This document shows, piece by piece, positions 15,506 to 22,490 of a stretch of DNA of 33,092 bases. The notes under the pieces are model-generated. The model saw only the letters and a list, made by a program, of their open reading frames with translations. It ran no database searches and had not been told where the DNA came from. The position numbers and the translations under genes are program-made. The stretch lies in NCBI RefSeq assembly GCF_016734765.1, contig NZ_JAERQE010000047.1, positions 1 through 33,092 on the forward strand, read 5' to 3'. Source of the stretch: Microvirga soli (lineage in GTDB: Bacteria > Pseudomonadota > Alphaproteobacteria > Rhizobiales > Beijerinckiaceae). The number at the start of each line of letters is the position of its first letter. Position 1 is the stretch's first letter.

Positions 15506-17629
15506 ATGGCTGATAACGAAATTACAGTTGAGAAATATCGTACTGAAGGTTCCTTTCCAGAAGGAACTGTCATTGTTGATACAGCAGCTGCCATCCAAGG
15601 GATGACTGACAGTGAACTGGAAGCATTAGCTAAAAATGGGATTGTTCGTGTAGACGCAACAGACAACGCTCTGTCCTTCAGTTTTGCTCGAATTCAAGCA
15701 TTTGAAGGCGTCATGTTCAGTGATGAAGATAAAATCACTTTGTTTGATGTATCCAGTGAACTCCGGGGATTGACGGCTGAGCATATCAACTCTCTGAGCA
15801 CCAGGAAGGTCGATTTCATCGACGCATCCAATGATAGTGTTCATCTGCTCAATGAAACTGTCATCGCATTGGTAGATACGGATCTGAGTTTTAGTGAAGA
15901 CGATCTCGTAACCGTAAATACGTCGAAGCTGGGGTTTGGGTTCTCGCCAGAGAATATTGCTATCCTGTCTGACAGAGGTGTCGACCTCATCAATTGGGCT
16001 GTGATGATCCACACGGATCATTTCGAGGTGGATGAAGCGAAGGCCTTGGCTTCGTCAAACATCAAGATTGTCAGCCAAGCTGGGGCCGCTGTCATCACTG
16101 ACACCGGGGTGAATATATCTTCCCTATCATCTGAGATAATCGCAAGTCTGGATCAGAAGGGCGTCAATTCCATAGACGCGTCGGATAACGAGCTTGGTCT
16201 CTCTATGGATCAATATAGTGCTCTCGGGGAGATAAATTTAAATACTGATGACAATGTCACTCTAAAATTGCGTTTGTCCGAGTTCCTGGACCTTGATTTT
16301 GATCAGCTTGCCGACATCAAAGCGAGCGGAGTAGACTTTCTATCCTTGACGGATACAGGCCAGATCCTAGCGAAGCTCAGTGCTCTTCAAATCACCAGCT
16401 TTGGAACTAAAGGCGTCACTGTCCTCGATGCCACGGACAATGCCCTTAACCTATCGCTCATCCAGTACAATGCCCTCGGTGAAATGGGCCTAACAGCAAC
16501 CGATGTCGTGACACTCTCGATGAGTGCTGCGGAAGCAACCACGTTAACAAGCGCACAGGCTGCCGGCGCAAAGGCCAAGGGCGTTGATGTTTTGACCGTG
16601 AACGATACGGGCCAAGCATTGGGGAGCCTCACGATAGAGCAGATCGCCAATTTGGCGAGCAAAGGCGTTAGCGTCCTTGATGCGGTCGATAACAAAATAG
16701 CTTTGTCGCTAGGTCAGTACAGCGCTCTGGGCGACGTCAAACTGACATCGTCCGACACCGTGATCCTGTCCGACGCGAGTGCTAGGTTGTCTGCCTTGGC
16801 GATAGCTCAAATCTCTGCACTTGTAGCCACAGGGATCGACGAAATTGATGCCTTGGACGACAAGCTTGCCCTGTCCCTCGGTCAATACGAGGCCCTCGGA
16901 GCGACCAAGATATCATCTTCAGATGCTGTGACTCTGTCGGACACGGGTGCAATGCTGGCCGCCCTTACGCATGCTCAGATCTCAGTGCTTGCTGCGGCCG
17001 GCATCGATGAGATCGATGCAAAGGACAACACTTACAACCTGTCATCGACTCAGTATAACGCGCTCGGCTCCATACGACTGTCCGGCACTGACGTGGTGAC
17101 CATCGTGGCCGATGGCGATCTCACTCTCTCGCATGGCGGTTCGAACCTGACCCTGACGGGCACCGCCCTGCGCGGTACCGACAACAGCCTTGCCAATGCC
17201 ATCAGTGGCAATGCCAAGAACAACGTCCTCGCCGGTCTCGAAGGCAATGACTTCCTCTATGGCGGGCTTGGGAACGATCAGCTGAGTGGAGGCTTGGGCA
17301 AGGACGTGTTCGTGTTCGACACCAAAGCGAACAAGAGCACGAACGTCGACAAGATCCTCGACTTCAAGTCCACCGACGACAGCATCTACCTGGACAACCA
17401 GTTCTTCACCAAACTCGGGAAGGGCACGCCAACGAAGCCGGTGAAGTTCAAGTCGGACATGTTCGTGGAGAACGCAAAGGCCAAGGATAAGGAAGACCGG
17501 ATCGTCTATGACAAGAAGACGGGCAGCCTCTACTACGATCAGGATGGCACCGGTTCGAAGGCCCAGGTGAAGATCGCCACGATCTCGAACAAGCAGAAGC
17601 TCTACTACCACGACTTCTTCGTCATCTAA
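15506..17629 (+). CDS. secreted-type 28-residue-repeat solenoid protein with RTX calcium-binding tail
   Basis: A 707-residue acidic protein. Residues about 22-531 are tandem units of almost exactly 28 residues that alternate between two flavours: TLSDTGAMLAALTHAQISVL.. and DAKDNTYNLSSTQYNALG... Residues about 556-603 contain a short RTX block (GNAKNN, GLEGNDFLYG, GLGNDQLSG, GLGKDVFVF), which binds calcium in secreted proteins. The last 100 residues (YYDQDGTGSKAQVKIATIS..) resemble the usual post-RTX C-terminal secretion domain of type I substrates. There is no N-terminal signal peptide and no HlyA-like hydrophobic pore region. AGGG lies 9 bases before the ATG at 15506; TTG codons at 15497 and 15503 are alternative starts. 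Codon use changes from AT-richer at the 5' end to GC-rich at the 3' end. Likely exported by an unlinked type I system and possibly acylated by the adjacent HlyC-like enzyme. The biological role is unknown. Confidence 0.88.
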   Translation: MADNEITVEKYRTEGSFPEGTVIVDTAAAIQGMTDSELEALAKNGIVRVDATDNALSFSFARIQAFEGVMFSDEDKITLFDVSSELRGLTAEHINSLSTRKVDFIDASNDSVHLLNETVIALVDTDLSFSEDDLVTVNTSKLGFGFSPENIAILSDRGVDLINWAVMIHTDHFEVDEAKALASSNIKIVSQAGAAVITDTGVNISSLSSEIIASLDQKGVNSIDASDNELGLSMDQYSALGEINLNTDDNVTLKLRLSEFLDLDFDQLADIKASGVDFLSLTDTGQILAKLSALQITSFGTKGVTVLDATDNALNLSLIQYNALGEMGLTATDVVTLSMSAAEATTLTSAQAAGAKAKGVDVLTVNDTGQALGSLTIEQIANLASKGVSVLDAVDNKIALSLGQYSALGDVKLTSSDTVILSDASARLSALAIAQISALVATGIDEIDALDDKLALSLGQYEALGATKISSSDAVTLSDTGAMLAALTHAQISVLAAAGIDEIDAKDNTYNLSSTQYNALGSIRLSGTDVVTIVADGDLTLSHGGSNLTLTGTALRGTDNSLANAISGNAKNNVLAGLEGNDFLYGGLGNDQLSGGLGKDVFVFDTKANKSTNVDKILDFKSTDDSIYLDNQFFTKLGKGTPTKPVKFKSDMFVENAKAKDKEDRIVYDKKTGSLYYDQDGTGSKAQVKIATISNKQKLYYHDFFVI
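15569..17098 (+). repeat. tandem 84-bp (28-codon) coding repeats, about 18 units
   Basis: Translated units start at regular 28-residue steps; from residue 196 of the 707-residue protein to 531 there are twelve consecutive units with no insertion. Earlier units are 27-33 residues and more diverged. Conserved positions are a D-N or D-T pair near the start, Leu at about 10 and 13, Gln near 17, Leu/Ala near 21 and Gly-Val/Ile-Asp near the end. The DNA copies are well diverged, so this is an old protein repeat, not a recent expansion. Confidence 0.85.
17171..17314 (+). other. RTX calcium-binding nonapeptide block within the CDS
   Basis: Codes for three to four GGxGxDxUx-type nonapeptides: NVLAGLEGNDFLYGGLGNDQ and SGGLGKDVFVF. 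RTX repeats fold into a beta-roll on binding calcium outside the cell. The block is much shorter than in RTX cytolysins, which have ten to forty repeats. Confidence 0.85.
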
Positions 17630-17649
17630 GTGTAAACAGGCTTACTTGG

Positions 17650-17680
17650 GCGCTCGCTGGACCGATCCGGCGGGCGCTTT
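17650..17680 (+). terminator. probable terminator after the RTX-tailed gene
   Basis: GCGCTCGCTGG, loop ACCGAT, CCGGCGGGCGC forms an 11-bp stem with two G-U pairs, followed by TTT. It starts 21 bp after the stop codon. The T-run is short, so termination may be partial. No gene is seen in 17630-17789. Confidence 0.6.
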
Positions 17681-17789
17681 CCTATCTGGTCAAAAGTCTG
17701 ATCGGCCGCGTGGCAAATTCGAGCTTGGCTTGGCAATTGGCGCCTGCGACCCCATGTGATCTCCAACGCTCACAACGTCCGGGTTCCTG

Positions 17790-19238
17790 GTGCCTATTCT
17801 GTCTGATCTCGCCTCCCGCGCCGGGTCTGCTGCGCAATCGCTCTGGGAGGCCTCCGGCCAGCTGGTCCAGCCATCCCTTCGCCTTGGCGTCACTGGCCTC
17901 GCCCGCTCCGGCAAGACTGTCTTCACCACGGCCCTCGTGCATCACCTGATCCGAGGCACGAACCTGCCGGCCTTTCGGGCCTCCGCCGAAGGCCGCATTC
18001 GGCGGGCTCAGCTGGCGCATCAGCCGGACGATGCGGTGCCCCGCTTTCCCTACGAAGAGCACATGGCGGCCCTGACCGAGAGCCGCCGCTGGCCGCAATC
18101 CACCAACCGGATCAGCGAGCTGCGGGTGGATGTGGAATACGAGCGCAAGGCCGGGTGGCGCACGGGTCCGGCCTCGCTCGCCCTCGACATCGTGGATTAT
18201 CCGGGCGAATGGCTGCTCGATCTGGCGCTTCTCGATGCGGGCTATGCGGAATGGTCCCGCCAGACCATCGAGGCGAGCCGCAAGCGCGACCGCTTGCCGG
18301 TGGCGGGCCGCTGGCATGAGACCCTGAAAACCCTCGATCCGGCAGGTGCTTCCGACGAGATGCTTGCCTCGAAGGCAAGCGAGGCTTTCAAGGAGTATCT
18401 CACGGCCCTGCGCGCCAGCTCCGAGGCAGTGGCGACGACCCCACCGGGGCGCTTCCTCATGCCGGGCGATCTCGCGGGCTCGCCCGCGCTCACCTTCGGG
18501 CCACTCGATCTGCCCCAAGGCCAGCCCATTATGGCCGGGAGCTTCGCGGCCCTGATGGACCGGCGGTTTGAGGCTTACAAGACCCATGTGGTCCGGCCGT
18601 TCTTCCGCGATCATTTCCAGCGCATCGACCGTCAGATCGTGCTGGTGGACGTGCTCGCCGCCATCGATGCCGGGCCCGTGGCGCTCGCCGAGCTGGAGGA
18701 GGCGCTGGATCAGGTTCTCATGTCATTCAGGACCGGGCGCACCACGCTCCTCTCCCGCCTGTTCTCGCCCCGGGCCGACCGGGTCCTGTTCGCGGCCACA
18801 AAAGCCGACCATATCCACCACACGGATCATGATCGGCTCGACGCCATCCTGCGCATGCTCGTGAACCGTGCCTCGCGCCGGACCGAGGCCGCCGGTGCCC
18901 GGGTGGGCACCGTGGCGCTCGCCTCGGTACGCGCCACCCGGGAGACGACCATCCGCGAGGGGCGCGAGACCCTGCGGGCCGTCGCCGGGGTGCCTGAGGC
19001 AGGCGAGCGGGTTGGGGACGACATCTTCGACGGCGAGGCGGAGGCCGCGATCTTTCCGGGCGAGCTGCCCGAGAGTGCCGAGGCGGTGTTCCAAGGGGCG
19101 GTGCCGCCGGGCTCGTTCCGCTTCCCACGTTTTCGTCCGCCGAAGCTGCCGGTCGATGCGGCAGGCCGTATGGCCAAGATGCCCCATATCCGCCTCGACC
19201 GGGCCCTTGAATTCCTCCTGGGGGATCGCTTCGCATGA
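17790..19238 (+). CDS. ycjX: YcjX family P-loop NTPase (DUF463)
   Basis: A 482-residue GTPase-like protein of the YcjX/DUF463 family. The phosphate-binding loop GLARSGKT is at residues 36-43, and LDIVDYPGEWLLDL (about 132-145) corresponds to the switch-II/Walker B region with DxxG-like spacing. FAATKADHIHHTDHDRL near residue 335 matches the nucleotide-base (TKxD) loop. In Enterobacteria ycjX and ycjF follow the phage-shock (psp) genes and are linked to envelope stress; no psp genes are visible here. GTG start at 17790 with a weak ribosome site. The stop overlaps the ycjF start (ATGA). Confidence 0.93.
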   Translation: MPILSDLASRAGSAAQSLWEASGQLVQPSLRLGVTGLARSGKTVFTTALVHHLIRGTNLPAFRASAEGRIRRAQLAHQPDDAVPRFPYEEHMAALTESRRWPQSTNRISELRVDVEYERKAGWRTGPASLALDIVDYPGEWLLDLALLDAGYAEWSRQTIEASRKRDRLPVAGRWHETLKTLDPAGASDEMLASKASEAFKEYLTALRASSEAVATTPPGRFLMPGDLAGSPALTFGPLDLPQGQPIMAGSFAALMDRRFEAYKTHVVRPFFRDHFQRIDRQIVLVDVLAAIDAGPVALAELEEALDQVLMSFRTGRTTLLSRLFSPRADRVLFAATKADHIHHTDHDRLDAILRMLVNRASRRTEAAGARVGTVALASVRATRETTIREGRETLRAVAGVPEAGERVGDDIFDGEAEAAIFPGELPESAEAVFQGAVPPGSFRFPRFRPPKLPVDAAGRMAKMPHIRLDRALEFLLGDRFA

Positions 19239-20221
19239 GCCGCCAACCTCGCGCCTACCGTCTCGACGATCCGAACATCACCGCCGGTGCCGTGCAGGTG
19301 ACGGAGGAGCCCTTTGATGCCATCGAGGCCGCCGACGGTGTCGTGGTGCCGATGGGCAGCAAGCGCCGGGCCCCCTGGCTCGGCATTCTGCTGTCCGCGC
19401 TTTCGGGGCTGCTTCTCTTAGGCCTTGGCCTCGCCATCGAGAATCTCGTCGTCGATCTCTATCGGGTTGCGCCATGGCTGGGCTGGCTGGCGCTCGCCCT
19501 TGCCGTTCTCGCGGTGCTGGCCTTTCTGGCGATCATCAGCCGGGAGGTTTTGGGGATCTGGCGCGAGCAGAAGATCGAGAACCTGCGGGAATCGGCGGTC
19601 GATGCGCTGGCCGTCAAGGATCACAAGGCCGCCAAGGTCATCGTGCAGGATCTTATCGGCCTTTACGGTGGCCGGGCCGCCGCCGCGCAGGGAAGCGCCC
19701 GCCTCAAGGGCCTCACGGACGAGATCATCGACGCGGACGATCGCCTCGCGATTGCGGAGCGCGAGCTGCTCGCGCCCCTCGACATGCAGGCGAAACGCGC
19801 GATTGCCGGGGCGGCCAAGCAGGTCTCGCTCGTCACGGCTGTGAGCCCTCGAGCCATCGTCGATGTGGCCTTCGTGATCTTCGCGGCGGTGCGGCTCCTG
19901 CGGACCTTGGCTCGGATCTATGGTGGCAGGCCCGGCTTCTTCGGCTTCCTGCGGCTCGCCAAGGCTGCCTTCAACCATCTTGCGGTCACCGGAGGAATGG
20001 CGGTCGGCGACAGCCTCATGCAGCAGGTGCTGGGACTGGGGCTTGCAGCCCGCATTTCTGCCAAGCTTGGCGAAGGGGTGCTGAACGGCCTCATGACAGC
20101 CCGGTTCGGCTTGGCAGCCCTGTCGGTCTGCCGACCGCTTCCCTTCATCCGCGAGGAGGCGCCCAAGATCGGCGACGTCGCCGGCGAGCTCATCAGCCGG
20201 GCGGAGGCAGCCGCCTCCTGA
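19235..20221 (+). CDS. ycjF: YcjF family inner-membrane protein (DUF697, TIGR01620 type)
   Basis: A 328-residue membrane protein. Two hydrophobic helices (about residues 47-70, LGILLSALSGLLLLGLGLAI, and 82-103, LGWLALALAVLAVLAFLAII) precede a helical DUF697 region with AIVDVAFVIFAAVRLLRTLA and IYGGRPGFFGFLRLAK. It overlaps the end of ycjX by four bases (ATGA), so the two are translated together. They probably form a GTPase/membrane pair in envelope stress response; that comes from family knowledge. The C-terminal SVCRPLPFIREEAP is typical of the family. Confidence 0.93.
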   Translation: MSRQPRAYRLDDPNITAGAVQVTEEPFDAIEAADGVVVPMGSKRRAPWLGILLSALSGLLLLGLGLAIENLVVDLYRVAPWLGWLALALAVLAVLAFLAIISREVLGIWREQKIENLRESAVDALAVKDHKAAKVIVQDLIGLYGGRAAAAQGSARLKGLTDEIIDADDRLAIAERELLAPLDMQAKRAIAGAAKQVSLVTAVSPRAIVDVAFVIFAAVRLLRTLARIYGGRPGFFGFLRLAKAAFNHLAVTGGMAVGDSLMQQVLGLGLAARISAKLGEGVLNGLMTARFGLAALSVCRPLPFIREEAPKIGDVAGELISRAEAAAS

Positions 20222-20309
20222 TGGTGCGACATATCGTTCGGCGCGGGCTCATCCAAGGCTCATAAGGGGTGCCGAGGGCCATTAGACAAATCGATGACGC
20301 TTAATCTCG

Positions 20310-20338
20310 TTGTCGCGGTCCCTCCTTGCCTATATAGG
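20310..20338 (+). promoter_or_regulatory. candidate dksA promoter
   Basis: TTGTCG (20310-20315), 17 bp, then TATAGG (20333-20338) gives a plausible sigma-70 promoter 35 bp before the chosen dksA ATG. It also argues against the upstream in-frame TTG at 20310 as the start. The region 20222-20309 shows nothing else. Confidence 0.5.
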
Positions 20339-20372
20339 GGCGCCACGGTTCATCGGGGAAGAACGGCTGAAC

Positions 20373-20792
20373 ATGACAGATAGCGTGATTGATGAAGGCT
20401 ACCGTCCGACAGAAGACGAGCCTTTCATGAATGAGCGGCAGAGGGAGTATTTCAGGCGCAAGCTGATCCGCTGGAAGCACGACATCCTCAAGGAGGCTCA
20501 GGAGACCCTCGCGACGCTGCAGAGCGAGAACGAGAATCATCCTGACCTTGCGGATCGTGCCTCATCGGAAACGGATCGCGCCATCGAGCTTCGCGCCAGG
20601 GATCGTCAGCGCAAGCTGATCGCCAAGATCGATGCCGCGCTCGCGCGGATCGAGGACGGCTCTTACGGCTATTGCGAGGAGACGGGCGACCCGATCTCCC
20701 TCAAGCGCCTGGAGGCTCGCCCCATCGCGACGCTCTCCCTCGAGGCGCAGGAGCGCCACGAGCGCAACGAGCGGGTCTACCGGGACGACTGA
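20373..20792 (+). CDS. dksA: RNA polymerase-binding transcription factor DksA
   Basis: A 139-residue DksA that enters the RNA polymerase secondary channel and, with ppGpp, adjusts rRNA and biosynthesis promoters. The coiled-coil runs from about residue 20 to 95, and its tip keeps the functional D-x-x-D-x-A (D58, D61, A63 in DLADRAS). The zinc-finger region GYCEETGDPISLKRLEARP keeps only one cysteine (C101) where the classic form has four. Single-cysteine DksA proteins are known in alphaproteobacteria and work without zinc. The ATG at 20373 is chosen for family length; an earlier TTG at 20310 would add 21 residues and overlaps the promoter candidate. Confidence 0.95.
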   Translation: MTDSVIDEGYRPTEDEPFMNERQREYFRRKLIRWKHDILKEAQETLATLQSENENHPDLADRASSETDRAIELRARDRQRKLIAKIDAALARIEDGSYGYCEETGDPISLKRLEARPIATLSLEAQERHERNERVYRDD

Positions 20793-20813
20793 TCCCGGCC
20801 TGCTCCAAACATC

Positions 20814-20841
20814 AAAAAGGGCTCCGCGCGGAGCCCTTTTT
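20814..20841. terminator. strong bidirectional terminator
   Basis: AAAAAGGGCTCC, GCGC, GGAGCCCTTTTT: a perfect 12-bp stem with A/T tracts on both sides. It sits between the convergent dksA and fliO-like genes and serves both. Confidence 0.95.
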
Positions 20842-20870
20842 CTTTGGCCGTCAGGGGAGGGGTTCTAGCC

Positions 20871-22103
20871 TCACCCCTTCTTGTTCGGATCGAGAGGGCG
20901 GCCCAGCAGCCGGGCGAATTCCGCCTCTATGTCTTCGACTGAGAACGGATCGGCGGCCTTCTCCGCCGAAGCGGATTCCTTGGCCTGAGGCGGAAGGGGA
21001 GCCGATGCGGGCGCAGGCGGAGGCGGTGTAACTGTCCGGACCGGCTCGACAGACGGTTCCGGCAGGGCCGGAGCGGGGGCTTCCGGCTCCTCGGCGCGTT
21101 CCTCTTCCTCCGCAGGCTCGTCATAGGACGCGACGGGCTCGTCCTCGGCCGGGGTCGGGTCGAGAGGGACGTCCTCCTCGTCGCTGATATCTTCATAGAC
21201 GGCGGGCGATGCCACGGTGACGGGAGCCGGCGAAGCAACCGCCGGCGGCGGAACGGGGCTCGCCGGGCGCTTCAGCGCCTCCTCGAGCTGCTTTGCCATA
21301 TCCGACAGCAGGTTGGCGTCGGGGGCCGGTCGCTCGCTCTCTGCCGGCTCTGGCGGACGAACGGGCTCAGGGGGCTGCACGGGCGGTACTGGCGTCGCGC
21401 GCGATTGGAACGGTGGCGGCGTAAAATGGGGGCGCGGCTCCGGGCGCTCCGCCGGAGGAGCGGGCGGCGCAGGAGGCGTGTTCTGGAATGACGGTGTCCT
21501 CGCCTCGGCGCGCAGGCCCTGAATCGCGGGCGGAGCGGAGACGGCGACAGCATCCGGCTTCAGAGCTGGCTCGGGATGGGCTGGAACCGGCGCGCTGACG
21601 GTCGCCACCGGAGAGAGTTCCTCCTCGGCGTCGGATTCCTCGGACGGACGGCGTACGAAGGCTCCGAGCTGGGCGGCGAGCTGGCTTTCGATGGAGGGCC
21701 GGCCGTTGGACTCGACCTGGGGGGCGCGAGGCGCCTGATCGAGCGAGGGCTCGAAACGCTCGGCACTCATGTCGACCGGAGGAGCGGGAACGCGCGCGCC
21801 TGCGACGCGGACGATATTGGTTTCGATCACTACGTCGTTGGGGCCGCCGATGAGAAGGAGGTGCTCGACATTGTCCCGGCGGAGCAGAAGCAGCTGACGC
21901 TGCCGGTCGAGATCATACACATCCACGATGCCCAGCCGCGGCTGACGGCTGCGGCCGCCGCGATCGCTGCCCGGCATGATCAGACGGCCACCCCAGACCT
22001 TGCGCAGGACGAGGCCTAAGAGCACGAGCAGGATCAGAATGATCGCGAAGGCGATTGCAAATTGAACTGCCCGCGGTGCTTCGAGACCGAAAAGAGATGA
22101 CAC
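20871..22103 (-). CDS. fliO: FliO-like flagellar biosynthesis membrane protein with Pro-rich tail
   Basis: A 410-residue protein. One hydrophobic helix (about residues 15-35, FAIAFAIILILLVLLGLVLR) is followed by a FliO-type domain to about residue 100 (LGIVDVYDLDRQRQLLLLRR, then DNVEHLLLIGGPNDVVIET). FliO helps assemble the FliP-FliQ-FliR export gate of the flagellar secretion system. The remaining 300 residues are Pro/Ala/Glu-rich and probably disordered, far longer than in enterobacterial FliO (about 100 residues). No other flagellar gene is in the window, so the name rests on the domain alone. A perfect CtrA-type box lies about 85 bp upstream, fitting cell-cycle control of flagellar genes. 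Confidence 0.75.
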   Translation of the reverse strand: MSSLFGLEAPRAVQFAIAFAIILILLVLLGLVLRKVWGGRLIMPGSDRGGRSRQPRLGIVDVYDLDRQRQLLLLRRDNVEHLLLIGGPNDVVIETNIVRVAGARVPAPPVDMSAERFEPSLDQAPRAPQVESNGRPSIESQLAAQLGAFVRRPSEESDAEEELSPVATVSAPVPAHPEPALKPDAVAVSAPPAIQGLRAEARTPSFQNTPPAPPAPPAERPEPRPHFTPPPFQSRATPVPPVQPPEPVRPPEPAESERPAPDANLLSDMAKQLEEALKRPASPVPPPAVASPAPVTVASPAVYEDISDEEDVPLDPTPAEDEPVASYDEPAEEEERAEEPEAPAPALPEPSVEPVRTVTPPPPAPASAPLPPQAKESASAEKAADPFSVEDIEAEFARLLGRPLDPNKKG

Positions 22104-22187
22104 GATGAACTCTCAAACGTTGACTGACCTTCGCAGGCCACTTCTGTGTTGGTTGTACCACATTGACCGCCAAAGCCACCGGCAAGG

Positions 22188-22203
22188 TTAACAGATGGTT
22201 AAC
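22188..22203. promoter_or_regulatory. perfect CtrA-type box, both strands
   Basis: TTAACAGATGGTTAAC: TTAA-N7-TTAAC on the plus strand, and the same pattern on the minus strand because the ends are palindromic. It lies 85 bp upstream of the fliO-like gene and 288 bp upstream of cckA. CtrA binds TTAA-N7-TTAAC in alphaproteobacteria and controls flagellar and cell-cycle genes; its binding here is predicted, not shown. Confidence 0.7.
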
Positions 22204-22265
22204 GCAGCCTGGCCTCGGCATGGGACTGAGAGCACAGGAAAGGCTCTCCGTGATCCGTCCAAGAT

Positions 22266-22460
22266 GGGGCCGATGGCCCCTACATCAAGGAAAATAAGGA
22301 TTTCCTGTGACGGATCTCATTATCGAGACCTGCACCGCCATGGCCAGCCCTTGCATCCGCCGGTGCTGGCGCCTTAGAGGTCAATCAATAAATACCGTGT
22401 AATATGATCGGAAAAGATCGAGCGGTTGGCCGCAACCCTGCAGCCGGTGCCGTGAGGCAC
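22266..22460 (+). other. structured leader region upstream of cckA
   Basis: Three perfect small hairpins occur in the 387-bp fliO-cckA gap: GGGGCC-GAT-GGCCCC (22266-22280), AGGAAA..TTTCCT (22287-22305) and GTGCC-GTGA-GGCAC (22447-22460). No ORF or known riboswitch pattern is recognised. They may belong to a 5' leader or a small RNA, or be chance structures. Confidence 0.35.
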
Positions 22461-22490
22461 ATCCGCCTCCGTTGAGGATGTTGACATTCC

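Noticed and set aside
15569..17098. CRISPR array
   Set aside because: The repeats are diverged 84-bp coding units with no identical spacered repeats; no CRISPR-like array is seen anywhere in the window.
22195..22377. 60-codon frame between the fliO-like gene and cckA
   Set aside because: It begins inside the CtrA box, has no ribosome site and no recognisable sequence.
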